The notes under the pieces: generated by a model | What the model saw: the letters and a program-made list of their open reading frames with translations, nothing else | The model's database searches: none | Told to the model about the DNA's origin: nothing | Shown: positions 23,600 to 32,324 of the stretch, piece after piece | Position numbering within the stretch: the first letter of the stretch is position 1 | Layout of the letters: every line of letters begins with the position of its first letter | Translations under genes and position numbers: made by a program | Source of the DNA: Prevotellaceae bacterium | Lineage (GTDB): Bacteria > Bacteroidota > Bacteroidia > Bacteroidales > Paludibacteraceae | Length of the DNA stretch: 32,324 bases | Assembly (NCBI GenBank): GCA_031261165.1 | Contig: JAISJU010000134.1 | Coordinates: forward strand, 1-32,324 | Reading direction: 5' to 3'

Positions 23600-26281
23600 A
23601 TGAAAAATCAATTATTTAAAAAACTTTGGCTCGTTGTTTGCGGGCTGGTAATGGGACTTGCTGCACAGGCAGACATTATTACTTCTACCACAGCAGGTGG
23701 TAATTGGAATGCAACGGGAACTTGGGTTGGCAATATTTTGCCAACGGTAGCCGATGATGTTGTTATTGATGGTACGGTTACTATTAATGCAAATAACCAA
23801 TCTTGTAAAAATCTGACTGTTAATTCAGGAAAAACATTAAGATTTAGTGCTAATTCTACCACAAATGTTTTTACTGTAAATGGTGATTTTATTCTTAATG
23901 GAACTTTTTCTCAAACCAACAATCAAGGTTGGCCTATTGTGGTGTATGGCGATTTTATAATCGGCTCTACCGGTAAATATAGCGGACATACTCAAAATAA
24001 TAACGCACAAGCCATAACAATGAAAGGTGCAGGAAAACAGATAAAAGTAGAAGGCACGATTGCAGATACCGACAATCGTTTCTTTATATTAACGATTGAT
24101 TTGCCAAGTCCGACAGATGTGATTTCATTGAACAGCGATATTGCTTTTGTAAGCCAAGATGCTGTTAGATTGAACTTAACAAAAGGTATATTAAACGCAC
24201 AGGGACATACATTGAATTTTAAAAACAAAGGACAAATTACTGTTTCTGCTGACGGGCAGTTTGGAGGTCCTTTAACTTCAAGTTGCGAATATACTGTAAA
24301 TGATTTGCCTTCAATATATATCTCTGATGGAACCTCAGGCAGCAATTTAAAAGCGTCAGGCAATCTTTCTATAAAAGATTTTAATCCTAATGGTAAAGAC
24401 AATTGGAATTTTCCTGTAAATTCAGATGCAGTTATTTATGTTTTTGGAACATTTACCAGACCAGACAATAAAACAAATATTAATAATAATACGGGAACTT
24501 GGTATTGGGGCGAGGACTCGTGGTATAAAACAAACACTGCGCAAGGAACTAATCACGCAAAAGGAACTTATGCAGCAACAGGCAGCGGAACAAAAAGCGG
24601 TAATGTCTCATACACAGTACCTACTGTCATACAAGACGCCATAGACGCTTGCGCATCTTGTACGCAACCTACGACAACCCTCACAGTATCAGCCGAAAGC
24701 GCAACAATTTGCACAGGCACAGGTACAAATATTCAAGTGCAAAACTCCGAAGTTGATGTTCTCTATGCTTTGTTTGCAGGCAGTACGCAAGTAGGCGCAG
24801 ACGTAACAGGCGATGGCGGAACGATTAATTTGCCTACCGGAAACCTCACGGCAACTACTGCATTTACCGTAAAAACTTCCGAAAACAACACAGTGGCTTG
24901 TCCCAACAAAAAGATTGGCGACAATGTAACTGTTACCGTAAATGCCGCATCAGTGGCAGGCACAGCCGCAGCAACCGCAGCAACCATCGGCGATGGCAGC
25001 ACCGCCGAAATCAAACTGACAGACAACACCGGAACTATTCAATGGCAACAAAGCGAAGACGGCGTAACTAATTGGCAAAATTTACCCGATAAAACCGCCG
25101 CCACTTTGACTACCGAAGTTTTGAGCGAAATCAAAGATTACTTCTTCCACGCTGTAGTTACAAGCGGTGTGTGCGATGCCGATACTTCCGGTATTGTAAC
25201 AATTTCGGTTATTGACCATACTACTGTTGATGAAGATGCAACCAAAACCTGCAACGCAGCGGAAACCTTGTATATGATTTTGAATACTTACAGCGGTCGT
25301 TATATGTATGAAAGTGCAAGCAATGTGGCATTGGTAAGTCAAAATCAATATTATACGGAAAGAAACAATTATACAAATTTGCGTTCTACGGACTATCCCT
25401 CGCCGATAACCAACCCTGAGGCTTATTGGATTTTGAGTGCAGAGCCTGCTACGGACAATTTCGGTACTTGGAAGAACTTTAATTCGGAACGTTATTTGAC
25501 ATTAGATGCAAGTGGTGCCAGAATAAATGACAATGAGTATAGAATAATTACAACTGTTTCTGCTGACGGTAATAATTCAAACTGGAAATATTACGGTGCA
25601 AACAGTGCTACCGAAGGCGGTACTTATTTTATGAACGGCAATACTTCTGCCTATACTCCGAATTATGTAAATGCTGAAAAAACAGCAGGTGATGGCAATG
25701 GCGGCGATGAAAATAACCGCAGAATTGTAGCAGGCGGTACTTACAATGGCAATAACAGAGGTACAAAAGGTTTTGATGTACTTTCAGTGGATAATCCTTA
25801 CAATTTGACAATCAACACCGTTGCCACCAATTTGACGACAATAACTTTAGGCGAAACCTTTACAGCGACCGCTGAAATCGAAAACACCGGCACAGCAGAT
25901 ATTTCCGCCCCCATAAAAGTGAAATTTGCATTTAACGGGCAGTATTTTTACAGCACTTACAGTAGCGGTCTGACGGCAGGCGCAACGACAGAGGTACAAG
26001 CCTCGATTGCACCAAACACCGCCACCGAAGGCGAATACCTCACGGCAACGGTCAATAGCAATTTCAGCATTATCGAATCGACTTGCGCAGACAACGATGC
26101 CGTTACGGCAGATGAAATCATTGTAAACGATGTTTTAACCAACGTTATTAGCGGCAAAGCAGGCAGTGCAACCATTATCGGTTATTACGACATTCTCGGC
26201 AAAAAACTTCTCAAAGCACCCGAAACAGGCGTGTATATCGTTAAATATGATAATGGGAAGACTGAAAAAACAGTAAAATAA
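23600..26281 (+). CDS. Large T9SS-type surface protein with Ig-like and CARDB domains
   Basis: This 893-residue protein starts with a signal peptide (LWLVVCGLVMGLAAQA). A beta-helix/adhesin-like opening follows (GGNWNATGTWVGNILPTVAD). An Ig-like stretch lies in the middle (TLTVSAESATICTGTGTNIQ). Near residues 735-845 there is a CARDB-like adhesion domain (NTVATNLTTITLGETFTATA). The last 46 residues (YYDILGKKLLKAPETGVYIV and so on) look like a degenerate T9SS type A sorting tail, with GVYIVKYDNGK. It is therefore probably exported and fixed to the cell surface; ligand and host role are unknown. It is a single gene ending in a shared bidirectional terminator. Confidence 0.85.
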   Translation: MKNQLFKKLWLVVCGLVMGLAAQADIITSTTAGGNWNATGTWVGNILPTVADDVVIDGTVTINANNQSCKNLTVNSGKTLRFSANSTTNVFTVNGDFILNGTFSQTNNQGWPIVVYGDFIIGSTGKYSGHTQNNNAQAITMKGAGKQIKVEGTIADTDNRFFILTIDLPSPTDVISLNSDIAFVSQDAVRLNLTKGILNAQGHTLNFKNKGQITVSADGQFGGPLTSSCEYTVNDLPSIYISDGTSGSNLKASGNLSIKDFNPNGKDNWNFPVNSDAVIYVFGTFTRPDNKTNINNNTGTWYWGEDSWYKTNTAQGTNHAKGTYAATGSGTKSGNVSYTVPTVIQDAIDACASCTQPTTTLTVSAESATICTGTGTNIQVQNSEVDVLYALFAGSTQVGADVTGDGGTINLPTGNLTATTAFTVKTSENNTVACPNKKIGDNVTVTVNAASVAGTAAATAATIGDGSTAEIKLTDNTGTIQWQQSEDGVTNWQNLPDKTAATLTTEVLSEIKDYFFHAVVTSGVCDADTSGIVTISVIDHTTVDEDATKTCNAAETLYMILNTYSGRYMYESASNVALVSQNQYYTERNNYTNLRSTDYPSPITNPEAYWILSAEPATDNFGTWKNFNSERYLTLDASGARINDNEYRIITTVSADGNNSNWKYYGANSATEGGTYFMNGNTSAYTPNYVNAEKTAGDGNGGDENNRRIVAGGTYNGNNRGTKGFDVLSVDNPYNLTINTVATNLTTITLGETFTATAEIENTGTADISAPIKVKFAFNGQYFYSTYSSGLTAGATTEVQASIAPNTATEGEYLTATVNSNFSIIESTCADNDAVTADEIIVNDVLTNVISGKAGSATIIGYYDILGKKLLKAPETGVYIVKYDNGKTEKTVK

Positions 26282-26309
26282 AAAAAAGCGGCGAAAGCCG
26301 CTTTTTTTA
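26281..26309. terminator. Bidirectional terminator between convergent surface genes
   Basis: AAGCGGC (26286-26292), a GAAA loop and GCCGCTT (26297-26303) have an A-run before and a T-run after. The hairpin can end the plus-strand 893-aa gene and, by symmetry, the minus-strand 1312-aa gene, which stops at 26310. Confidence 0.85.
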
Positions 26310-29300
26310 TTATTGTTTCACAACCTTATGCCACTGCCCATTTATCTGAATAAGATAAATGCCTTTGCCATAAGCGGACAAATCTATTTGACTGCCGTAG
26401 GTTTCCTTCAACAAAATGCCTTGCACATTGTAAAGTTTCGCATTGCTTTCGTTGGTGAAATAAACAATGCTCGTGGTTGGATTGGGATAAATCTTTGTTT
26501 CCTGCAAAGTGTTTTCCCAAAGTCCGTTTGACACTTCTTTTGACTGCAGGACATAAACCGTTTTCGACTGTCCCGCTTCTTCGGAAGTTACTGTCAAAGT
26601 GCCTGTTCTGTCTGTCCCCAACGAGTTTTCATCATATTCCAAAGAAATGTAGCCGTTGTCCGTACCTGCCTCGCCTGCCGTGATGCGCAGCCAAGTATCG
26701 TTGCTCGTTGCCGTCCATTCCATTTCTTCCGAGCCGAGATTTTCGACCTTTACCGTTGCTATTCCCGCATCAGATGAAACATAAATGGTATCGTCCGTTT
26801 TCAATCTTGCCCCCGTGTACTCGTAATTTGCTGTCATAAAGGCATCGTTGGTCATTTTAACATTGACTTGTCGATTGACGGATACCACTTCATCGTAGCG
26901 GTTTGTCCAATTCACAAAACGATAGCGACCGTATTCTTCGGGTGCGGTGAGCGACACATCGGTATCGCGGTTGTAGGTGCGGTACATCACACTTCTGCCG
27001 TTGCTGCGACCGCTTTTGTCTGTTTTCGATACTTCGATGTAGGGCATCAGCGCAGTGGCGTGATTGTCTATATCGCGGGCGTAAATATCCAAATTGCGGT
27101 TAAGTGTGGGGCGTTGCACAAAGTCGTATTGCAACTCAAAAGTCAGTTCGTCAATCACCATTTGGGTATTGCTCGAAACCACATCGTTTTTCGTTATCCG
27201 AATATCTGCCCACGCGCTCGGTCGGGAATAAATCATAATATCCTTTTTGTCAACTTCCGGCAATAAAGAAAGAAGTAATGAGTTGCTGGCAAAACTCGGC
27301 TCGTGTGTGTCGGTGATGCCGAATTGCGCATCGTAAGTGCTGCCCCAAGTAATCGGGTTTTGATTTTGCGTATTATAGTGGTTGAAATAATAAATTTCAC
27401 CGTTTTTGCGCAAACGCGACAAGCCCGAATGTTCCAACAACAATTCAAAATTAGCAAAATAAGGATTTTGGTTGCCTTCCAAATGCGATTGTATATCGAA
27501 AACTTTGAAATTCACAATACGCGCATTTTCGTGGTTAGGCGGCACCATTCCACGCTCAAAAATATTCAATATCACATCTCTACCTGCATTTAATGCCGCC
27601 ACATCTTCTTCGGTGAGCCTGAAACGGATAGGCGTAGTCATTTCGGGAGCATTAGTATTGTATTTGCCTAAAATATCAGCCGTTACCGTAGATAATTGTT
27701 CTTCATACACCGCTTTCAGGTTTTGAAAATCCTGTGCATCTAACAATTTTTTGTCGGGATTGGTTTCGGCAATATTTTTAAAACGGTTGAACATTGCCGT
27801 CAAGTTCAATTCTGCCGTATATGGTTCCAACATTCGATATTCGTATGCCTTACCCATATAATAATGATATTTCAACAAGCGTTCTTTGGCGCGGCGTTCC
27901 ATTTCGTCCACATATTGCATTGCCCGCAGGTCGCGCTTGCTGTTGCCTGTGAAAACATCGGCTCGCAAACCGTCAATAGCAACAACTTGTTTCTGAATTT
28001 CTACGCCGGTGGTGGTAATGTTGTTGAAAGTATTGGCAAGTTTTTGCATCAATTCTTCTTTTTTGCCGGTCAGCACATTGGCTTCTTCAATCAATGCCTG
28101 ATATTCTTTCGATTCTGCCATCAATTTATTTAATTCTGCCGCCACTTGGTCGCTTGGCGTAGAACTTTGTTTGAATACATTGTGCAGGTTTTCAATGCCT
28201 TTTATTAAGGGTTTTGTTGTGGCATCTATCGTATTAAAGGCATTTTCTACCGTTGCAGCAGTACTTTTTATCGAAGAAACATCTATCTGGTTTAATGCAG
28301 TAGAAATTTGGTCAAAACCGCCATCGGTTGCCAAAAAGTCTTTTGTGATTTTGTACAAACTGTCTGTAGTAGCACCGTATTTGTAGGTATCAGAGGCATT
28401 GGTTTCTTTCGAGAGGGCATTTGCCCCAACCGTTAAAGCCCCGCCGATAGCCGTACCTACGCCCGGAACAACAAAATCCAATACAGGTGCTACCACTGCT
28501 ACCGCTGTCAATACGCCCGCTACTTTGTTCCAACGATTGCGTTTTTTTACATTATCTTTTGCCTGTGCCTCCAACTGTAGCCGCTTTTGCTCTATCTTTT
28601 GAATTAAATCCTCAATGTTTTGTTGCAAAATTCTTGCCTCCTCTTGCAACTCGGGGATAAGAAGAACAAACTGATTGAGAGCCGTTTTGTTGTCCGACAA
28701 TTCCTGTTCCACCATTGCGATTGCCTCTTGGCAAGCATCAATACCCTGTGCATTGGTTTTATCAATGTTTTTCAGCCAATAAGAAAGATACATCACGCGG
28801 ATAGCCTTTTCAATTTCCTGCTCGAAAGCCAACTTATTCACCTCAAACGAAAGCATCGGCACCCAACCCATCGGATTACCGAAATAATCCAGATTTTGCC
28901 CGATGCGGTACAACACGGCTTGCATTTCGACTTCGGCATTGGTGAGTTCCATTTTCAGGCTTTCGTCTAATGTATTCCACTCGCCTGATGCTTTATAATC
29001 GGCAATACGCTGTGTGTATTCCGTGAAAATATCGTTGGTGTAGCCGTTGTACAAATTCAAGTAGGCATCTTTGGCGTGTTTCACTACGGCGGAAATAAAA
29101 TTGGGGTGCTGCCACACAAATTCCCTGCTTTCATACTCAAAACTGCCGTCTGTGCCGTGCGTTCCGAACTTTTTATTATCCGAACTTGCGCCTGCACTGC
29201 CGTGAATATTGTCGCAAAATGCGCGTACATCAATCGTAGAAGTAACTTTTCCGCCGTTACCACCGTTGCCGGGCGTACCGTTGCTGGCACAATCCTTTCC

Positions 29301-30248
29301 TTTGCCGCCGATAAGAATAAAACGCAAAGCAGGTTTTGTTTGCTTATAATCCTGAATGTAAAGCGTAATATTCCCTGCATTAGCACCGTTTGCAGTTGGT
29401 GTGTCTGATGTACTCCACATTTCGGGCGAAGTATTGAGCGAGGAAATAGTTGTGCCTTTGTCTTCAAAAACCAATTCTTTGGCATAAATGGTTACTTTGG
29501 TTTGATAAAAATGCAGGACATCGCAAATAATTACTTTTTCGGCAAAAATATTCAATTCTTCAATATCTTTGCGACCATTCAGATAGCGTAATTTGTTATC
29601 AATGCTGCTGTCAAATACCAATTCTTTACCCGAAATGCTAAAATTATGCACCGTTCGCGTTTCATTATTGAAATAAAGACTCCGTGTAGTTTCCGATAAA
29701 ATAGTATAATCATCAGTAGCATCAGGCGCAGGTTTTACCGGCTCTACGCCAAAAGCGGAAAACTCCGGCGGCGCGGCAGGCATCAGATTAAAGCGCACAT
29801 CTTGCACAATGACTTTATCGCCCGACTGTGCCGTGAAAGTTACCGTAAAATCACGCACATCAAACTTGTCGGGGAAATATTTAAACCGCCCTGTTGTTTC
29901 GTCAAAAGTGATTTTTCCCTGTGGCGGAAAATCAACCGAGTAACTCAACGCCACAGGTGTAGCGTGCAAAGTATCCGTCAGCACATAAAAGCCAACGGTA
30001 ATATCGCCCTCGTGCCACACGGTTTGGTCGGGAATGATGCCGATTTGATGCCGAGCCATCGAATCCAATTCCACACTTTCGGGCTGCAAGCGGTTGAAAA
30101 CAATTTGCTTGTTTGCCTCATTATTGCTGCCCACCGTCAGCGGATAGCCCCACAGGGTAGAGAGTTGCATTGCCTCTCTATCCGCAGGCTGCCCGCGCAG
30201 GCTTGCCATTAAGCCTACGCAAAAGATGAATAAAAATGTCTTTTTCAT
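26310..30248 (-). CDS. Giant T9SS-exported protein with coiled-coil and pore-forming-like hairpin
   Basis: This 1312-residue protein has a signal peptide (1-20, ending SLRGQ) and an N-terminal beta-rich region. A Gly-rich loop (GTPGNGGNGGK) lies near 324-334. A long helical/coiled-coil region (about 385-860) encloses one strongly hydrophobic Gly/Ala/Val segment at 576-612 (VLTAVAVVAPVLDFVVPGVG, then TAIGGALTVGANAL). Near the C-terminus are an InlB-like repeat (about 1130-1160), a BACON-like domain (about 1165-1240) and a T9SS type A sorting tail (IYPNPTTSIVYFTNE to the end). Helical bundles with a hydrophobic Gly/Ala hairpin occur in alpha-pore-forming toxins such as ClyA; here that is inferred from pattern only. 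It starts 6 bp after the collar protein gene, so the two form an operon. Confidence 0.8.
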   Translation of the reverse strand: MKKTFLFIFCVGLMASLRGQPADREAMQLSTLWGYPLTVGSNNEANKQIVFNRLQPESVELDSMARHQIGIIPDQTVWHEGDITVGFYVLTDTLHATPVALSYSVDFPPQGKITFDETTGRFKYFPDKFDVRDFTVTFTAQSGDKVIVQDVRFNLMPAAPPEFSAFGVEPVKPAPDATDDYTILSETTRSLYFNNETRTVHNFSISGKELVFDSSIDNKLRYLNGRKDIEELNIFAEKVIICDVLHFYQTKVTIYAKELVFEDKGTTISSLNTSPEMWSTSDTPTANGANAGNITLYIQDYKQTKPALRFILIGGKGKDCASNGTPGNGGNGGKVTSTIDVRAFCDNIHGSAGASSDNKKFGTHGTDGSFEYESREFVWQHPNFISAVVKHAKDAYLNLYNGYTNDIFTEYTQRIADYKASGEWNTLDESLKMELTNAEVEMQAVLYRIGQNLDYFGNPMGWVPMLSFEVNKLAFEQEIEKAIRVMYLSYWLKNIDKTNAQGIDACQEAIAMVEQELSDNKTALNQFVLLIPELQEEARILQQNIEDLIQKIEQKRLQLEAQAKDNVKKRNRWNKVAGVLTAVAVVAPVLDFVVPGVGTAIGGALTVGANALSKETNASDTYKYGATTDSLYKITKDFLATDGGFDQISTALNQIDVSSIKSTAATVENAFNTIDATTKPLIKGIENLHNVFKQSSTPSDQVAAELNKLMAESKEYQALIEEANVLTGKKEELMQKLANTFNNITTTGVEIQKQVVAIDGLRADVFTGNSKRDLRAMQYVDEMERRAKERLLKYHYYMGKAYEYRMLEPYTAELNLTAMFNRFKNIAETNPDKKLLDAQDFQNLKAVYEEQLSTVTADILGKYNTNAPEMTTPIRFRLTEEDVAALNAGRDVILNIFERGMVPPNHENARIVNFKVFDIQSHLEGNQNPYFANFELLLEHSGLSRLRKNGEIYYFNHYNTQNQNPITWGSTYDAQFGITDTHEPSFASNSLLLSLLPEVDKKDIMIYSRPSAWADIRITKNDVVSSNTQMVIDELTFELQYDFVQRPTLNRNLDIYARDIDNHATALMPYIEVSKTDKSGRSNGRSVMYRTYNRDTDVSLTAPEEYGRYRFVNWTNRYDEVVSVNRQVNVKMTNDAFMTANYEYTGARLKTDDTIYVSSDAGIATVKVENLGSEEMEWTATSNDTWLRITAGEAGTDNGYISLEYDENSLGTDRTGTLTVTSEEAGQSKTVYVLQSKEVSNGLWENTLQETKIYPNPTTSIVYFTNESNAKLYNVQGILLKETYGSQIDLSAYGKGIYLIQINGQWHKVVKQ

Positions 30249-30254
30249 AGCGGC

Positions 30255-31196
30255 TTAGTATTTAATGATGTAATTGACATAGACATTTTTTGGGCGATTG
30301 TCGCTACCAACGGGAACAACACGCGAAGCATCAAATTTTGCACCATTAGCCTTATTATTGCTACTACCCCCTGTGGGGTCGTGTGTACCGGCTACTCCTC
30401 TACTTGTAAATGCTCCGTCATACACATCTATTGAAGGAGTATATGTATGACTGGTACCGAAAGCCCCCGTAATATTCCTTATCGCATCTGCTTGATAACT
30501 ACCTACATTATTTCCACTGTTTCCGCCTGTTTTTATTGCGGCTCTACTTACTTTATCAATGTCTTTTCCTGTCGTTCCATCAACGCCGCGCAAAAACACC
30601 CCTCTTAAATCAGGTATATTAAAAGTAGTTGAGTTGTTACCATATCCCCACGCTGTGCCAATAGCGTTATATAGATTGGCATAGTCCGAACGGCTTTTGG
30701 TAGCACCATCGCATAAAAACCAACCGGCAGGGATTGTACCTCCACCAAATGCTACTATTGTGCCAGCAGGCACGCCAATATCTTTGGTCACAGTCGCTAC
30801 TTCGGCATACGGAACGCTCGTGAGTTGCGTATAACTCAACTCGCGGTAACTGCCGCTTTCCTTGATTTCCACTTTGAGCCAATAATATACGGCTGCAAAA
30901 TTGACATCTTTAAAAGTAGCCGCCGTGCCGCCCGCTTTTGTCCCCTTACCCACCGTAACGCCGATTGTTCCTACGGCATCGGTAGTTACATTGTGCGTTT
31001 CCACCCAACTTGCCGCTGTGGCAGTTTGCCCGGGCAAGAGCGAAAAACGCAGTTCTACACTTTGCCTGGGCAGTACAAAACCGTCTGCACCACGCACTAC
31101 TGCTTGGTAATTGAAACCCAAGCCGCTGTTTCCTTGGCTAAATACGCTTGCTGCAAGCATCAAAGCCAACACTGTTGAAAAGAAAATTTTTCTCAT
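30255..31196 (-). CDS. Exported phage-tail-collar-domain protein
   Basis: From the ATG at 31196 the product is 313 residues. It has a signal peptide (MRKIFFSTVLALMLAASVFS) and an N-terminal beta domain (GLGFNYQAVVRGADGFVLPR) typical of Bacteroidota surface proteins. A phage tail collar-like domain follows (about 165-235), with GTIVAFGGGTIPAGWFLCDG and TFNIPDLRGVFLRGVDG. In Bacteroidota, collar domains are used in non-phage surface proteins; no other phage gene is near. A longer frame to 31274 adds an unlikely segment, so the signal-peptide start was chosen. It lies upstream of the 1312-aa gene (6-bp gap) and about 60 bp after structured RNA 2. Confidence 0.85.
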   Translation of the reverse strand: MRKIFFSTVLALMLAASVFSQGNSGLGFNYQAVVRGADGFVLPRQSVELRFSLLPGQTATAASWVETHNVTTDAVGTIGVTVGKGTKAGGTAATFKDVNFAAVYYWLKVEIKESGSYRELSYTQLTSVPYAEVATVTKDIGVPAGTIVAFGGGTIPAGWFLCDGATKSRSDYANLYNAIGTAWGYGNNSTTFNIPDLRGVFLRGVDGTTGKDIDKVSRAAIKTGGNSGNNVGSYQADAIRNITGAFGTSHTYTPSIDVYDGAFTSRGVAGTHDPTGGSSNNKANGAKFDASRVVPVGSDNRPKNVYVNYIIKY

Positions 31197-31256
31197 TTGT
31201 CTAAAAAGTTTTGATAAATAAATATTTGAGTTGTTTTGTTTTTGCACAAAAACAAA

Positions 31257-31290
31257 TAAAAAAAGCGTAAACAACTATTCGTAAACGCTT
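31257..31290 (-). terminator. Intrinsic terminator of structured RNA 2
   Basis: On the minus strand AAGCGT (31290-31285) pairs with ACGCTT (31268-31263), with an A-T/C-G extension after two mismatches and a run of T after the stem. It ends the RNA about 60 bp before the collar gene. Confidence 0.6.
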
Positions 31291-31498
31291 ATAATATTAC
31301 CTGCGGCTCTGGAAAATGCCTAATATTGAGAAAAATAAGCACGAAGTAGCCCACGCCCAATGCGCGAACTTTCGCTACTTTATTCCCTCTCAATTTTTGA
31401 AATTTTCCAGACTTCAGGTAATGAGAATAATGCGTTAGTTCTTTTTTTGTTCAAAAAGTCCTTCCAAATGCTCAACATTTTGAGCGCATTGGAATTGG
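31257..31498 (-). ncRNA. Structured RNA copy 2 (leader or 6S/Bacteroidales-1-like)
   Basis: Read on the minus strand, a 5' hairpin (TTCCAATGCG, CTCAA-AATG-TTGAG, CATTTGGAA; about 31495-31462) keeps the CTCAAAATGTTGAG core of copy 1. It carries compensating extra pairs in the stem (TG/CA). A long imperfect hairpin follows (stems 31415-31422/31296-31303, 31402-31411/31308-31317, 31388-31394/31325-31331 and 31374-31380/31344-31350). The shared block CCCAATTCCAAT and a GACTT after the hairpin also match copy 1. It sits about 60 bp before the collar/T9SS operon on the same strand. Copy 2 is about 240 nt, slightly longer than copy 1. Confidence 0.75.
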
Positions 31499-31501
31499 GG
31501 A

Positions 31502-31509
31502 CAAAGATA
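31502..31509 (-). promoter_or_regulatory. -7 box of structured RNA 2
   Basis: TATCTTTG on the minus strand matches TAnnTTTG and is followed by TCCCCAATTCC, paralleling the TTTGCACCCAATTCC of copy 1. No clear TTTG is seen at the -33 position. Confidence 0.55.
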
Positions 31510-31578
31510 GATATTAATTTTTATTGTGTGAAAAAAAATATCAAGAAAAATAAGAAATTGCTTTGATTTTTGTGTTTG

Positions 31579-31692
31579 ACCGTAGGGGCGTATTGCATAC
31601 GCCCTTCATTTATGTTTTTTTGTAAAGAGGGCGCGTGCGATAAATCAATAAAGGGCGTATGCAAAGAGGGCGTATGCAATACGCCCCTACGG
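31579..31692. repeat. REP-like palindrome cluster, same family as 2424-2615
   Basis: GACCGTAGGGGCGTATTGCA... at 31579-31604 and its inverted copy at 31667-31692 enclose a decayed GGGCGCGTGCG unit and a partial GGGCGTATGCA. It fills the rest of the intergenic space between structured RNA 2 and the WbqC-like gene. No gene is supported in 31510-31702. Confidence 0.8.
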
Positions 31693-31702
31693 TTTATGGC
31701 AA

Positions 31703-32323
31703 TCACAAATACAAAACCGCCTCATTCCCCATATTAAACAGCAAATCCACAATGCTCAAATTCGGCAGGAAACCGAATTTCTCGGAAAAAACCTGATAAT
31801 AAGGTTTGGCGGCGGGCAATTCGGAAAAATCCTTTTTCGGGTGAATTTTGTCGCGGAAGTCAAATTCGGCTGGCGCGGATTTATATTCCTTTGAGAAAGA
31901 AATATCCACTGTAATATCAAGCAACTCAATGATTTTTGCTTGAATTTCGGTATTGAAATCAAGTAAAAAATCCCATTGTTTTTGGTAAAACGGCAGCAAA
32001 TCGTCTTTGTAATACTCAAAAAACGGCGAGGAATTGTAAGCCGCCTCCATCGCCCGCCAATGCAGCGTTTGCCAATCCTCGTGCGCCGAAATGCGAATGT
32101 CGCGCATCGGCGTTTTGTTGCTTTTTTCCACAGGAACAGTCAGCGGCATTATGCCGTCTGCAGCGGCAATGTGGCAGCGGTTGCGAAAAGTTTGTTTGAT
32201 GTAAAATTCGTGTTGCTCTATCACAACAGAATTTTTCGCCAATATCGAAAAGTAGGGTATCGGCGCGAGGTAGGCGGAAGAAAGGTACAGCGTGTCATTG
32301 CGGGCTTGACCCGCAATCCCCTG
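31703..32323 (-). CDS. WbqC-like family protein (5' end at window edge)
   Basis: The product is at least 207 residues and its frame is open to the window edge. It reads DTLYLSSAYLAPIPYFSILA near the start, then KNSVVIEQHEFYIKQTFRNR, IMPLTVPVEKSNKTPMRDI and PYYQVFSEKFGFLPNLSIVD, which matches WbqC-family proteins. These are linked to surface-polysaccharide or O-antigen clusters and are of unknown enzymology. No in-frame ATG exists in the window upstream of the conserved region. The first bases are a REP palindrome (32294-32321) that reads in frame as QGIAGQARNDTLYLSSAY. The true start may be beyond the window or at a non-ATG codon (CTG/TTG). Confidence 0.8.
   Translation of the reverse strand, partial: QGIAGQARNDTLYLSSAYLAPIPYFSILAKNSVVIEQHEFYIKQTFRNRCHIAAADGIMPLTVPVEKSNKTPMRDIRISAHEDWQTLHWRAMEAAYNSSPFFEYYKDDLLPFYQKQWDFLLDFNTEIQAKIIELLDITVDISFSKEYKSAPAEFDFRDKIHPKKDFSELPAAKPYYQVFSEKFGFLPNLSIVDLLFNMGNEAVLYL
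32294..32321. repeat. Single REP palindrome at the 5' end of the WbqC-like gene
   Basis: GTCATTGCGGGCTTGACCCG... matches one arm of the composite element at 13021-13124. It lies inside or next to the start of the WbqC-like frame and runs to the window edge. Confidence 0.8.
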
Positions 32324-32324
32324 A

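Noticed and set aside
30255..31196. Prophage because of the tail-collar domain
   Set aside because: No other phage gene is present; the protein has a signal peptide and a Bacteroidota surface-protein N-terminus.

Overview
The window comes from a Bacteroidota chromosome, most likely Bacteroidales. The evidence is type IX secretion (T9SS) C-terminal tails, BACON domains, a GldD lipoprotein, an SSB ending in DLPF, AT-rich start regions without Shine-Dalgarno sequences, and repeated promoters of the Bacteroidota type (TTTG near -33, TAnnTTTG near -7). All family names are assigned by eye from sequence; no database search was run.

Layout. 1-2640: short hairpins, a 13-copy 22-bp tandem array, a protein of unknown function and an InlB/DUF1566-type lipoprotein. 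2641-5043 (minus): a small Cys/His exported protein and a TonB-dependent receptor, probably a metal-uptake pair. 5129-6869: a structured RNA with its own promoter and terminator, then a BACON/leucine-rich-repeat lipoprotein. 7149-18150 (mostly minus): envelope and housekeeping genes, namely a GT2 glycosyltransferase, LpxL-type acyltransferase, two outer-membrane barrel-like proteins, an exported helix-hairpin-helix (HhH) protein, FkbM methyltransferase, GldD, SSB, a C_GCAxxG_C_C protein, a THUMP rRNA methyltransferase and RNase HI. 18366-23494: alanyl-tRNA synthetase split into two open reading frames around about 2.5 kb that carries an unknown exported protein, a dinD remnant, a DUF1016/PDDEXK nuclease and a DUF7662-like small protein. 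23600-31196: three large exported proteins, two with T9SS-like tails, one of which has a pore-forming-toxin-like central region. 31257-31509 (minus): a second copy of the structured RNA. 31703-edge: a WbqC-like protein.

Main observations. (1) alaS is cut between the catalytic core (after class II motif 3) and the tRNA-recognition/editing part, with all hallmark motifs kept, so a two-subunit AlaRS is plausible. (2) The inserted block looks like a fragment of a type I restriction-modification accessory cluster. (3) Two RNAs share promoter type, a covarying 5' hairpin with an identical CTCAAAATGTTGAG core, a long imperfect hairpin and a 3' terminator, and each sits just upstream of a gene for an exported protein. 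(4) Palindromic repeats are very common. They fill intergenic spaces, run in frame into the 5' ends of two genes and lie inside the hinge of the DUF1016 nuclease.
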